Origin: Trichopria drosophilae
Lineage: Eukaryota > Arthropoda > Insecta > Hymenoptera > Diapriidae
Direction: 5' to 3'
Length of the DNA stretch: 64,000 bases
Assembly (NCBI GenBank): GCA_030407085.1
Contig: CM059585.1
Coordinates: forward strand, 12,393,001-12,457,000
Shown here: positions 39,375-50,044 of the stretch, piece after piece
How the letters are laid out: each line of letters opens with the position of its first letter
Numbering within the stretch: position 1 is the stretch's first letter
Translations under genes and position numbers: made by a program
Notes under the pieces: generated by a model
What the model was told of the DNA's origin: nothing
The model's database searches: none
What the model saw: the letters and a program-made list of their open reading frames with translations, nothing else

Positions 39375-40189
39375 TTAACCCATTTCGTACCAAAGTGTCC
39401 GTTTCGTTCGTCAACTTTCAAAGACGTATTACTATATATTTTCAGCCCTTAAAAAAAATCGCCAAAGCCCTAGTCTACTATTTTTGAGGTCGATTTATGC
39501 CATTTAGAAAACAAAAACAATGTCCAAAAGAAAAAAATTCAGGAATTTTTTATTTGAAAAATGAAACACTTTAGGAAAAATTGTCGTTGAACAAAAAGTT
39601 CTGAATTTCACGCTATTTTTTCATCACTGTTCACAATTTCATCACTGAATTTTTTTCAGGATTTTTTTGAACACTTTTTGAATTTTTCCTAATTTTAGGA
39701 TTTTGAAAAATTCAAAAAGCGTCCAAAAAATTCTGAAAAGAATTCAACGCTTTCTTTGATCGATTCAAAGAACTTTTTGTTCAACAACAAGTTTTCAAAA
39801 AGTCTACCATTTTACGGCAATTCATCAGTTTTGTTTCCATTTGACTCTTATAGGTTAAGGGTGGATTTTCAACCCTTTGATGCAATAAATAAAATAAGCA
39901 CATTTCACAACTCTTTATATTGAACCTCGACCGCCCTGTTTTTGGACATTTCACTGAATTTTATGGTGTATTTCGCATTGAAAATTGCACTTTTTTGAAA
40001 AAAATAGCCTTAAAACTACCCTTAATTTTTTTTAATCGAAGAAAATGAGGGGTAGGACATTGTTTTTCTGTTTTCTAAATGGCATAAATTGATAGAGCGA
40101 CATCGAAAATAGTAGAGTAGGACTTTGGCGATTTTTTTAAGGGCTGAAAATATATAGTAATACGTCACTTTGGTATGAAAATGGATTAA
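39375..40189. mobile_element. Foldback element with TTAA flanks and ~140-bp inverted ends
   Basis: TTAACCCATTTCGTACCAAA (39375 on) faces TTTGGTATGAAAATGGATTAA (up to 40189). After a short gap both ends share GACGTATTACTATATATTTT, CAGCCCTTAAAAAAA-TCGCCAAAG, TCTACTATTTT, TTTATGCCATTTAGAAAAC and ACAATGTCC in mirrored order. The inner part also contains mirrored AAAAAGT- and TTGTTCAAC-type words around about 39690. TTAA target and CC...GG ends suggest a piggyBac-type MITE. No transposase is encoded. The frame at 40022-40252 lies over the right arm and is not a gene. Confidence 0.8.
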
Positions 40190-40831
40190 AGTTAGATTAA
40201 CAAAATTATTGGGAACAAAGCAATGGATGGTACGAAGAACCGGACATCTCAAGAGTTAGATGAAAAACCGGGCATTTCGAAAGTTTTGTGACGAAGAACG
40301 GGATATTTCTTGTTTGACATTTGTCAGGTTTACTTACTATTTTATTTTTACTATTACTATTTTAAGTTGGATCATCATCCCAAAAGCACGAAAATTACAA
40401 ATGGACAAGTATGTACCGGTACACATAACTATACATAATTAGTTAAATTCATCGTAAAAAAAAATAAATCTGCAATAATATCATTCGATAATTTTTGACA
40501 GAATAAATCATTGAAATCAACACAAAAACTTAAAGATTTAGTTTCTGTCAAGGACGGTGAAGAAGTTAACGAATTTCCCGTATACTTCTCTATTATAAAC
40601 GAAGAGTTTACAATAACTTTTAAGAGCACAAACAAAGTTTAGCATGTGCAAATAAATTACGCACATTTTTCAATTGAGTACGTTTTAATTTTCCGTACTT
40701 AAGTTTACTTTATTATTTCCCTACAACTGATACACATTCCTACTGGCCCTTAAATCTCTCGTTATTGTTTGAAGAATAATATAAGATTGGTATAGTCATA
40801 TATAATATGTCTTTACAAATGTTACAGTAGC

Positions 40832-41477
40832 ATAACCTTTTGTCCAAAATGAGAAAAGCGGGTAAATTGACGTCCGTACAGTGTCTCGAGTAAAAAGAAT
40901 TTCTTTAGTATCAAGTATCGATTCCCCGTAAGAAAATTGCAAAAAAAAACGATTGTTTATAAACAAATTTTCCAAAATAAAATCAAAGTACCATCATTTT
41001 TATGTCTTTTTTTTTAATTTTTCATGATTTTCTCCACTGAAAAAGATGATAATCAATGAAATTGATACATAAAAAGTGATCACGATTTATATCATAATTA
41101 AAATATTCAAAGAAAAACTTTATTTCAAGAAATTAATAATTTTGAATAAATTTTTTTTTCCTTACGAAGCCATTTAGAATCGGCTTCCTGAAAAAAATTT
41201 TGCTGTCATATTATTTATATTCAATATTCGGGATCACTTTTTATGTATGAATTTATTGATTAGAACTCTGTTTAATGGAGAAAATCATGAAAAATAATAA
41301 AAAAGACAAAAATCCTGGACTTTTATTTTATTGTGCAAAATGTGTGTATGAACTATCGTTTTTTTTTTCAATTTTCTCACCGGAAATCGATAGAACACAC
41401 TTGAAATTAGTAGGAAAGGCATCTTTCAAAAATTAAAAGAAGTTCTTTTTACTCGAGAAACCGGCAAGAAAGGGTTA
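40832..41477. mobile_element. Foldback element with long inverted arms (TTAA right end)
   Basis: The right end reads TCTCGAG..CCGGCAAGAAAGGGTTAA (to 41477). Its complement is matched on the left by ATAACCTTTTGTCC (about 40833), TCTCGAGTAAAAAGAA (about 40893) and then, in order, AAAATTG-AAAAAAAAACGAT, AATAAAAT-AAAGT, TGTCTTTTTTTTTAATTTTTC-type, CATGATTTTCTCCA and ATACATAAAAAGTGATC. Arms are about 200 bp or more with a short central loop near 41130. The left arm carries an insertion of about 30 bp near its tip. The element is old and coding-free. Confidence 0.75.
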
Positions 41478-41824
41478 ATTCCTCTAAGGTCAAATTTTGA
41501 AAAAAAGGCACATTCTTGTTTTAAGGATTTTTCAATTCTATATAATGTTAACTACTTGTACTGTACCCAGTAAAGCCTGCAAGTTTCGTTAAAAGATCTT
41601 CACACTGCGTAAACTAAAAGAAAACTTAAGTTTCGTGCACAACAAATTGGCAATTTTACCTTCTCTCCTTAATTCACGTATATTTAGACCTAACAAACAT
41701 TAGGTACGTATAATAGACACTAAACTATGAAAAATCTTGGTATTACAAATATTTGTTTATGATATTCAAGGAATCATGATGGACGACACATTAAATGTTA
41801 AAAATTCTATGCTCATGTACGATT

Positions 41825-43680
41825 TATACAAATAATACTTAGTACTATAAAAACACTAGAAACAAACGTTAACAAATATAAGTAGAAAATATCGGTCTTG
41901 GTCAGCCAACCCAACGTCCTCATCTACCTTGAAATATATAACAACCGATATAACTGGCAGTAACCTGCTGATGTAAACAATATTTAGTAGCAGCAAATCA
42001 TTAGAAGCATTTTATCGTTAGACAATGTGAGTACAAAATGTCGGTCTTGGTCTGACAATTGAACATCATTATCTCACCTTAAATATAAAACGACCTATAA
42101 AACTTTGTTTGACCGTTTTAATAGATGATACTTATTGTAACAAAAGCATTCGGAACCCACATTAACAAATGTCAGTACAAAATGCAGGTCTTCGTCAACC
42201 AATTTTATTAACATAATTTTGTTAAATTAACATTAAATTATCTCCACTGAAATCTGAAAACAATCGTTAAGACTTATTAATTAATTATTATTAATTAATT
42301 AACGGGCGAAATCGCCCTTTTTTTTACCAAATTGTTGCCGTATTAAATCGTAAGATTTAGCGAGAGCTGCAGATCGACTTAGAAAGATGGCGCCATACTT
42401 CACATTTGTGTATGAAATGTCGGACTGCAGAAACCTACACCAAGTACAGCAGCGGTCATGAGTCGATTTCCGCCAGATAAACAATACTTTCGAAACGTAA
42501 ACACAAACAACGTGGCTCGGCTTACTAACAGCGAGCTGCTGCTTGAAAACGAAATCGAAAAATTGTTCACCAGACGGGGATCGAACTCACGACCTACGAC
42601 TTCTTAGTCCAGTGCGTTAACCGCCTGAGCCACGAAGCCGAAACTTATGATGACCTTTAAAAATAAACGATACTCAGCACCACAAAAGCACAAGAAGTAA
42701 ACGTTAGAAAACGCCAGTAGACGATATTTAGTACTGGTAAATCGTTAGAAGCACTTAAACAGTTTAAAAAGAATCAGTAGAAAAAAAAGTCAACTAATTT
42801 AAACATCTTCTTTATCTGCCCTAAAATAAATGTAGTAACCGGTAAAACTGTCAGTAACTTCTGGATATAAATAATATTTAGTACTACCAAATGACTAGAA
42901 GCACATTGAGTTTTAGAAAATATACGTCGAAAATGTTTGTTTTGGTTAGTCAATTTAACATCTTCATCTAATCTCAAATATACAACAACCGATAAAAATG
43001 CCAGTAACCTGTAGATGCAAGCGATATTTAGTGCTGACTTATATAATTATATGCAGTTTAAACTTTACATGTCAGTACAAATTTTTGGGACATTTTAATA
43101 TCTTCATCGAAGCCTAAATTCTGAAGTAATCGTTAAAATTTTGGTAACCTTTAAACATAGTCGATACTTAGTACTACAAAAGCATTGGGAATAAAAACTA
43201 TCAGGAAATATCAGTAGGAATGGTTGGTTTTTGTCAGCCAATTAAACATCTTCAAGTAACCTAAAATAGGAAGCAGCCGATTAACTTTTTGGAAACTTTT
43301 AAACATAGCTGATACCTGTTAGCAAATCTCATGTCAGTAGAAAATGTCGATCTTGGTCAGCCAATTCAACCTCATCACCTAACCTCAAATATATAACAGC
43401 TGATGAAACTGTCCCACCGATAAACGATATTTAGTAATGGTAAATTATTTGAAGCACTTTACACTTTAAGAAATGCAAGTAGAAAATGACGGTCATGGTC
43501 AGCCAATTGAATATCTTGATCTAACCTAAAATATGATGCAACTGGTAAAACTTCGAATCTATTTAGGTATACAAAATCATATTGAACACAAAAATCATTA
43601 GAAGCACTAAACATTAGAAAGTATAAGTAGAAAGTGTCGGTTGTGGTCAGACAATTCAAAATATTACTTAAACACTAAAC
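41825..43680. repeat. Degenerate ~150-bp tandem array (satellite-like)
   Basis: At least nine units carry TAGAAAATGTCGGTCTTGGT-like text followed by CAGCCAATT, AACATCTTCATCTAACCT, AAATATATAACAACCGATAAAA and GATATTTAGTACT, then CATTAGAAGCACTTTAAAC. Anchor words fall near 41886, 42034, 42181, 42770, 42927, 43077, 43210, 43335, 43477 and 43627, giving a spacing of about 125-160 bp once the inserted SINE is removed. The array ends 55 bp before exon D. A displaced pair of units is at 45440-45690. Confidence 0.8.
42280..42642 (-). mobile_element. tRNA-derived SINE inserted in the tandem array
   Basis: Read on the minus strand it begins with a tRNA-like head: GGCTTCGTGGCTCAGGCGGT contains an A box (TGGCTCAGGCGG), and GAGTTCGATCCCC contains a B box at proper distance. 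A body of about 250 bp follows. It ends in GGGCGATTTCGCCCG, a small hairpin, and a TTAATTAATTAATAATAATT tail. The acceptor stem does not pair, so it is not a working tRNA. Likely target duplications are ACTTATTA (42272-42279) and ACTTATGA (42643-42650). Removing the insert restores a normal array unit, so the insertion is younger than the array. Confidence 0.8.
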
Positions 43681-43734
43681 AAGCAATAAAAAATGCCATT
43701 ATTAATGATTGAAATATTATTTTTGTTTCTACAG

Positions 43735-43954
43735 ATACTACCTCGCAACGACTGAAAACGATCCAGCCCAGAAGCATCTTTATAGAGTTTCAATTCACGA
43801 TCGTATCACAAAATGTCTCAGTTGCGGCGTCAAGGGCGTGTCTGACGGGGTGGCCTGCCTGTACAATTCGGCTGAGTTCTCTAAAGATAGCTCTCACTAT
43901 GTGCTCACCTGCGCGGGACCCGGTGTTCCCGAAGTCTCCATTTTCAACAGCAAA
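43735..43954 (+). CDS. Dipeptidyl peptidase IV-family protein, internal exon D (cysteine-rich propeller end)
   Basis: One base completes the Ala codon left by exon C, then the frame reads YYLATTENDPAQKHLYRVSI, KCLSCGV, VACLYNSAEFSKD and YVLTCAGPGVPEVSIFNSK. CLSC plus the two following Cys match the two disulfides that close the DPP4 propeller, and C.GPG.P is the conserved segment just before the hydrolase domain. The acceptor is tttctacag. The exon ends on a Lys codon before gtaagt, phase 0. No later exon (nucleophile elbow GWSYGG or equivalent) was found in the remaining 20 kb, so the catalytic half lies beyond the window. Very long introns are reminiscent of neuronal DPP6/DPP10-like genes, but catalytic or inactive status cannot be read here. 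The exon sits 55 bp after a tandem array. Confidence 0.92.
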
Positions 43955-44589
43955 GTAAGTCGATCGAATCGTTATCCGATATTCAGTATGGAAACGTACT
44001 TCCTTTAACGAGTCACCGTGTCTTCTCCGACTTTGAACTGCTTTCGATCCGGGCATAGAGAACGGAACGGAGAAACTCTTAGAGGTATTGACGCGTTGAT
44101 GGAATTCACTTCTGCTCGATGAAGACGTTAATGTAAATAGTCGATGAGCGAAACTGTCGTTTTGAAATTACACAAGCGATTAGGTGCATTTTCAAATGGC
44201 ATTGCTCGAATCAAAGGAATTGTCGTAGTGAATAGGAGAAGTTTCATAACCGTATATGAGGATTTTACAGAATTTTTTATTTATAGTCTGGTTTTTTTTG
44301 GAACTAAAGTAATTTTTATTAGGTTTAGGGCTGCAATCATACTATTTATATATTTTTTCAAGCTGAAATGTCAGTAATTTGTAATAAATTTTAAAATATT
44401 GTGTGGAAAGTTTAAGAAAATATTTGAAATTTATATATCGTGAACTATTTATGAAAAAATTGTTTTATTGAAAGTATTAATTGCTTGGATAATGAATAAG
44501 CTTCGATTTTCATTTTTATTATAATTGCAGTCAAGTGTTTTTATTATACTGGACATGTTCTTTATTTAAAAAAATGTAATCTCTTGAAT

Positions 44590-44870
44590 GACATTAGATT
44601 TTAGTTCTTTGTTGATCTTTTCTTATTTTCCCGATCTTCTTCGAATATTTTATTCTAATATCTCCTTTGAACTTTCCCGATCTTTCTCGATCTGTTTCGA
44701 CCATTTTCGATCTTTTCCGTTCTTTTTCAATTTTTTCTCGATCTTTCCCGATATTTCTCGACTTTTTTTGGCCATTCTCGATCTTTTTCGATCTTTCCGA
44801 ATCTTTTTCAATCTTCCTCATTTTTTTTATCTTTCTCCATCTTACTTTTCTTGATTTTTTCACGATCTGT
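44590..44870. repeat. Polypyrimidine minisatellite (CGATCTTTTT type)
   Basis: The + strand is almost all pyrimidine apart from regular GA steps: TTTCCCGATCTTTCTCGATC, TTTTCGATCTTTTCCG and similar units of about 10-11 bp. This creates artificial open frames on both strands (repeating Phe/Ser/Asp on one, Lys/Glu/Arg on the other). They are low complexity and not proteins. Confidence 0.85.
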
Positions 44871-45339
44871 TTTGATATTGAAATTATATATTTTTACATT
44901 GGATTTATGATCAGCGACCACAAGAACCCTAAAGTACCGTATTTCATCTAAATCAAATTAGTGACACTTATTTTACAGCCTGAAGTATATAAAAAAAAAC
45001 ACTACTCAGTCCTAATTTCAAGGACGTTTTGTGAAAATTATATATTTATATTACATATATTTGTAAATTGTTCCTACATTATAAATATAATTTTAAAAAA
45101 TGCAGACATTTACAAAAGTACGAATTGTTCATTGTTAATACGTTAATACTAGAATTATCTATTGATTAAAATACTTTTAAATCATCTGAAATAAATGTTT
45201 TTACGTATACAACTATTAACAACAATACCACTTTAGACAAAAAACCTTAAATGAGGTTTTCAAAATACCCCGAGGATCTAGTATCAAATCAAATGATGTT
45301 TAAAAAATTTGTTAACGATATCAAATCCACTATTGTACA

Positions 45340-45432
45340 TTTTAATCAAGAAAGATCGAGAAAAAACGAAAAAGATAAAGAAATAACGGAGAAGATCGAA
45401 AAAGGTCGAAAAAGATCAGGAATTATTGGGAA
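45340..45432. repeat. Polypurine counterpart (AAAGATCGAAAA type) of the upstream minisatellite
   Basis: AAGAAAGATCGAGAAAAAACG, GAAGATCGAAAAAGGTCG and GAAAAAGATCAGG are the reverse complement of the units at 44590-44870, so the two tracts form an inverted pair about 470 bp apart. The tract abuts displaced units of the 150-bp array. Confidence 0.75.
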
Positions 45433-45439
45433 AGTTCAG

Positions 45440-45690
45440 AGAATATATAATCTAACCTCAAATACATAACAGCTGGTGAAACTGCCACGGCGAAGTAGAC
45501 GATATTTAGTACTGGTAAATAATAATTAGAAGCACTTTAAACTTTAAGAAATGCAAGTAGAAAATGTTGGTCTTGGTCAGCGAATTGAATGTCTTGATTT
45601 AACTTAAAATATGATGCAACTGATAAAACTTAGAAGATATTTAAGTATATAAAATTGAACACAAAAATCATTAGAAGCACTTTAAACGTT
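45440..45690. repeat. Displaced copy of the ~150-bp array units
   Basis: The segment repeats 43390-43640 in the same order: CATAACAGCT-TGAAACTG, GATATTTAGTA-TGGTAAAT, CTTTAAGAAATGCAAGTAGA, GGTCAGC-AATTGAAT-TCTTG, AAAATATGATGCAACTG and ATTGAACACAAAAATCATTA. The match extends over about 250 bp, longer than one unit, so it looks like a duplicated block, with exon D and the pyrimidine tract now between the two copies. Confidence 0.75.
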
Positions 45691-45779
45691 CGAACGTTTA
45701 CACGAACGTTTACGAGAAGATACGTTTCACTAAGATACTCAAATTTTGTAACTTTTTATTACTGTATTAAAATCACTAT

Positions 45780-47060
45780 TTTGAAATTATAAATTATGAT
45801 ATTGTATTCATGATCAGCAACCTGAAAAAAAAACAAATATGTTTCGTGAAAATAAAATGATTTGTAACATTTTTGTCCGCCATATTGAGTCAGTCATTTT
45901 TAAATTATAAATTTCTGAACAGAGGCCTCAAAAAAGTACAATGTTTCATACCATGCTCTTTAGCGCATGTAATACTAACAGTAAAAAATAACTAGAGAAA
46001 TTTATTTTTATAATTGAAAATTTTAGAATTAGTTTTGTCCTTGAAAATGACCTTGCCGTTAATTTTCATTGTGATATTCGTATATCAACGAGTCGAAATA
46101 CATCGGAGACCATAATTACAATAAAAATTGGAGGCGTCTTTTCGAAAATAAACGCAATAACAACAAAAAAATCAATTTTTTTTTGTTTTGACCTTGAAAA
46201 TACCCTTGCCGCTAATTTTCATTGTGATATTCATAATAAACGAATCAAACTGTATCCGAAAAAATTCTTTTTAATAAAAATTGGAGGCGATTGTTCGAAA
46301 ATAAACGCAATAACGGTCCGCAATAAAATGTCCGCCATATTGAGTCCGTCATTTTAAAATTACAAAGTTTTGAGCAGAGGCCTAAAAAAGTACCATGTTT
46401 AATACCATGCTGTATAGCGCATCTAATACTAACAGTGAAAAATAATTAGAGGAATTTAGTTTTAAAATTGAAAATTCTACAATCAGTTTTTGCTAGTTTT
46501 CACCTTCAAAATGACCTCGCCGCTAATTTCCATTATGATATTCGTAATCAGCGATTGAAAGTAAACCGGAAACTACAGTAATAATAAAAATTGGAGGAAA
46601 TAAATGCAGTAAAATCTTAGAAACCCGTTTTTTCTAGTTTTGATCTTGAAAATGACCTTTTCGCTAATTTTCAATATGATATTCGTAATCAACGATTGAA
46701 AATACATCAAACACCAAAGTTACATTAAAAATTGGTGACATCTTTTTGAAAATAACCGCAATAACAATAAAAAAATGTTTTTTCCAGTTTTGACCTTGAA
46801 AATGACCTTGCTGCTGAATTTCTTTTTAATATTCCTAATCAGCGTTTGAAAATACATCGTACACCATAGTTACAATAGAAATTGGAGGCGTCTTTCCGAA
46901 AAAAACAATAAAATCCAAGAAAAAATCGTTTTTTTTTTAGGTTTCACGTTCAAAATGATCTTGCTGCTAATTTTTATTTTGATACTCGTGCTCAGCGTGT
47001 TAAAATACATCGGATACCACAGATATAATAATAATTGTAGATGTTGGCCCAAATAAACAC
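45780..47060. repeat. Second tandem array with higher-order structure
   Basis: A unit with GACCTTGAAAATGACCTTGC, CGCTAATTTTCATTGTGATA, TTCGTAATCAGCGATTGAAA, ATTGGAGGCGTCTTTTCGAA and AACGCAATAACA recurs near 46045, 46190, 46501, 46642, 46791 and 46945 (about 145-155 bp apart). A second unit with TCCGCCATATTGAGTC, GAGCAGAGGCCT, ACCATGCT-TATAGCGCAT and AACAGTGAAAAATAA occurs at about 45885 and 46330, so the first part has an alternating pattern of about 445 bp. The array carries CCAT-type cores. Confidence 0.8.
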
Positions 47061-47691
47061 CATGAACTTACACCAAAATGTCACCGAAAGTCAAAACTTT
47101 AGTAGAATTCCTGATATGAACGCAAAGATATAAAAATGCAGTTCCGGTAAAGACAGGAGAGAAAAGTAGTAACATAAATGTCCGCAGCTAATTTGAATTC
47201 ATATTCTCAAATTACGAATAAAATTTCAGTTCAAATAGTACAAAGAGTAATCTAAGAACTGAAGTAATTCGCGAATTATGTACAATGCAGTTAAGGAACT
47301 AGAGAAGAAATCGTCGAAGCATTTAAACTTACAGTGCGGGTTAAAGTAAAGCAGACAGTAAATTCGATAATACGATAGAGTAGCTTACAAAATTTAAAAC
47401 AGAAGTTAAAAGCAGGAAATTGCTTTACAGATAGATCTGTCATAAAAGTACATTTTACAAAAAGCAGAATATGTGCAACAAAACAAAATATCATTAAATA
47501 AAAAAGTCGAAATGTACATAATTAATGATTGAGGGAAATTCCTTTGTTACGAAAAAGTAAATCTTTTTTCCCCAAAAAATGTATCTAAAAGATAATCTTA
47601 AATACGAAGAATACCTTGCAATCATTAAAAATCTGATAAAACCTTAAATTATGCAAATTAAAAAGATGTATCTAAAAAAAACAGTTAGATG

Positions 47692-47722
47692 TTAAGTGAA
47701 AACAGACCGTACTGGTCAGACA
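47692..47722 (+). repeat. TTAAGTGAAAACAG..GTACTGGTCAGACAT dispersed repeat
   Basis: TTAAGTGAAAACAG followed by ACCGTACTGGTCAGACAT is the clearest copy of a family also seen at 36512, 51422 and 58953. After it, GGCATCTTTTTT and AGCAGTTTACAGTACACAAA also match the text after the 36512 copy, so the repeat is at least about 100 bp long. Confidence 0.65.
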
Positions 47723-47999
47723 TAACCAAAATTGGAACGGCATCTTTTTTAGCAGTTTACAGTACACAAAATATTAAAAATGAAGTGTAGATCACGAAAA
47801 ACGACGATAGTATCGACCAAGTAGAAAGTTAAACAGGCGTAACTCCCAATGGAAAAAAATGTCGAAATAGAATTTTCAAAATATTATGCATTGTGTCCTC
47901 TAAAAAGGCGAATCCCTCCAAAATACTTATGAATCATGAAAATCATAGTTCATAAAACTGACAGCTTTCATAATTCTTTGAAAAAGGGTCGCAGACTAT

Positions 48000-49200
48000 T
48001 GACGCTAGTCTCGCGAAAGTGTTTTATTTTTTTACTCCCATCCGTTGGGAATAACACCTGTTACCTTAGCGAAGTGGGTTAAGCTGGTGCTGCAGTACAT
48101 AAACCATAAACACCGTCATCCAACTCGCAGTAACTGAATTTAACGGGGAATCGGCTCGCAAATTTTATTTCGCCGAGCTTCATCCCTTCCTGCATGCAAG
48201 CTCCACCGAACTGCAACGTGGGTGCAGCAACCCAGGTGCAGCCAGGGGTGCATCACGCCGTAACTATCGGGGCACGCACGACCCGCTTTCTACGTGACTA
48301 CTTGTCCCGTTTACCGCTGGTCATAAATACGCCATAGCGAAGAATCGAATGAGTCACTAGATACGAACTACTAGTACTAGATTAGGAAGAGCTTTTCCAG
48401 TTTCTCAGTTCCTGATTGATCACGAAAATTAGGCGTTCTGTGAATGTTTTAAATTTCGGGTGATTCATTTTGAAATTATTTTATAAGCAAACTTCTGGTC
48501 AATTAATAAAATCTTCGATTAAAAACTTAATCTTGTATTAAAATGTACCGTAAATTTGTCAAGTAGATTATACTAGTCTATGATTTAAGAGCAGCGGCCA
48601 GACTAAACTTATGTCGACGTACAACGTCGACTGCAAAGACTCAACTTAATGGGGTCATTATCTCATTTCACATCAATTATAAATTAAAGTCCACACTGCT
48701 AAACTTTCCTTTAAAAACGACTAAAGTTCTGCAATGGCAAAACATTACTTTAAAAAATAACTTGAATAAAAATGTTATTAGATAATTTTATTTTTGTTTT
48801 AAACCATCAATTTGTATTTAGTGAGCAGGTATAAAATAAATTCGAATACGAAAAGATTTAAAGTTATTTTTAATGGATCCAAGAACGTCCATGTGGGATA
48901 TACGTATTCTTTTTAAAAACGAGTGATAAAATTGAGAACAGACTAAAAACCGTATCTATGTCCGTTTTTGCCATTACGACTGCTGCATTTTTCGACGAAT
49001 TCTTCTCGATTTCCATTGTCATCGTAACGTCACCGTTACGGGCTCCGGGCGTTCCGAGGCGTAACAGCATCTGGCTTCACGGACAATAAAAATTTTCATC
49101 AGGACACTTGTTTTTATGCAGTCCAAAGTTCGTATAGTTATTGTCGCGACGAAATGGACAATCTTACCGGATGGCTGGTCGTAGAATGTCACCTCTCAAA
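48000..49200. other. Two GC-richer islands (48000-48370 and 48860-49200)
   Basis: The first contains AACGTGGGTGCAGCAACCCA followed by a second GGTGCAGCC and GGGGTGCATC, a small GGTGCA direct repeat. The second contains GTAACGTCACCGTTACGGGC, a nested dyad. A 66-codon minus-strand frame in the second has no recognisable domain. No DPP exon was found. Confidence 0.35.
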
Positions 49201-50044
49201 TGTCATAAAAATAAAGGGATCCTTATTTTACACAAATCTTAAAACGTATTATCGTTAATTCATTAAAGATATAAATGACTATAATGGACATTATTCCACA
49301 TAAGAAAAGTTTAAACTCATTAACCCCCAAATGTATTCAATTGTCGATCAGTTTCTTTTCTTACTGTATTTACAAAAAAAAAATATTGCACATATTCATG
49401 TTTTTCCAGAATATCCCTTCAGAATGTGTTTAAAATGGATACGTAAAAAATTATACAGAATTTATTGCAGAAGAATGAAATTTTTTTATTGAACATAATC
49501 TTAGATATAAGATTATAAGACACCGGGAAAATCCATAACCTTCGCCACTTCGAATAGTGATTTTGAGTTCTAAATGTAAAGACATGTCGAATAGTACAAA
49601 AGTTAATATGGCAATCTGTAAAATAGCGACCAAAATTAACATTTTTGCAAAAATTTCAGGACTCACTAATTAGAAAACTGTAAGCTTCTTCAAAAAATAA
49701 CAAAATTAAACAATAACAGGTTTCGAAAATTAATTCAGGAATCACTGCAATTTTTTGAGATTTTTATATTAATATTTTGAAAAACTTTTAAAAATTTAAA
49801 AACAACGAAAAATTCGAAAAAATTCGTGTATATTTACTGTTGAATTCCAAGCATTTTTTATTTCTTTCCAATATTATTCCAAAAGTTAAAAGCTTCCGAG
49901 GTAGAAAAATATTATACAATTTAGGATTTTTTTTCTTGAAAATTATCGATTTTTGGAAAAAAATTATCAGACTTCAAATAAAAAGTTTGAGTAATTTTTC
50001 TATAATCGATAACATACACAGAAAATAATATATTATGTATTTTA

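Larger units (their letters stand above)
29301..43734 (+). other. Intron between exons C and D (14.4 kb)
   Basis: The gtaagt donor and tttctacag acceptor are in phase 2. It contains GC-richer islands (31390-31760, 36040-36370, 36700-37150), the AAGTAGTAAC repeat group at 30360-31015, CCAT-type repeats (about 32335, 32631, 33788, 33906 and 39301), two foldback elements, and the tandem array with its SINE at the 3' end. The AT-rich stretches 34000-36000 and 37150-39250 show nothing I recognise except small repeat fragments. The 117-codon frame at 34190-34543 is made of low-complexity F/K/L/I codons and is not taken as a gene. Confidence 0.85.

Noticed and set aside
42552..42641. Functional tRNA gene on the minus strand
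   Set aside because: A and B boxes are present, but the acceptor arms do not pair and the anticodon stem is poor. The downstream body, tail and target duplication show it is the head of a SINE.
44588..44863. Phe/Ser/Asp-rich and Lys/Glu-rich ORFs on opposite strands
   Set aside because: They are the two translations of a 10-11-bp pyrimidine minisatellite, not proteins.
48870..49070. Minus-strand 66-codon ORF as a gene
   Set aside because: No recognisable domain and no initiation or splice context. It is in an island where both strands are fairly open.
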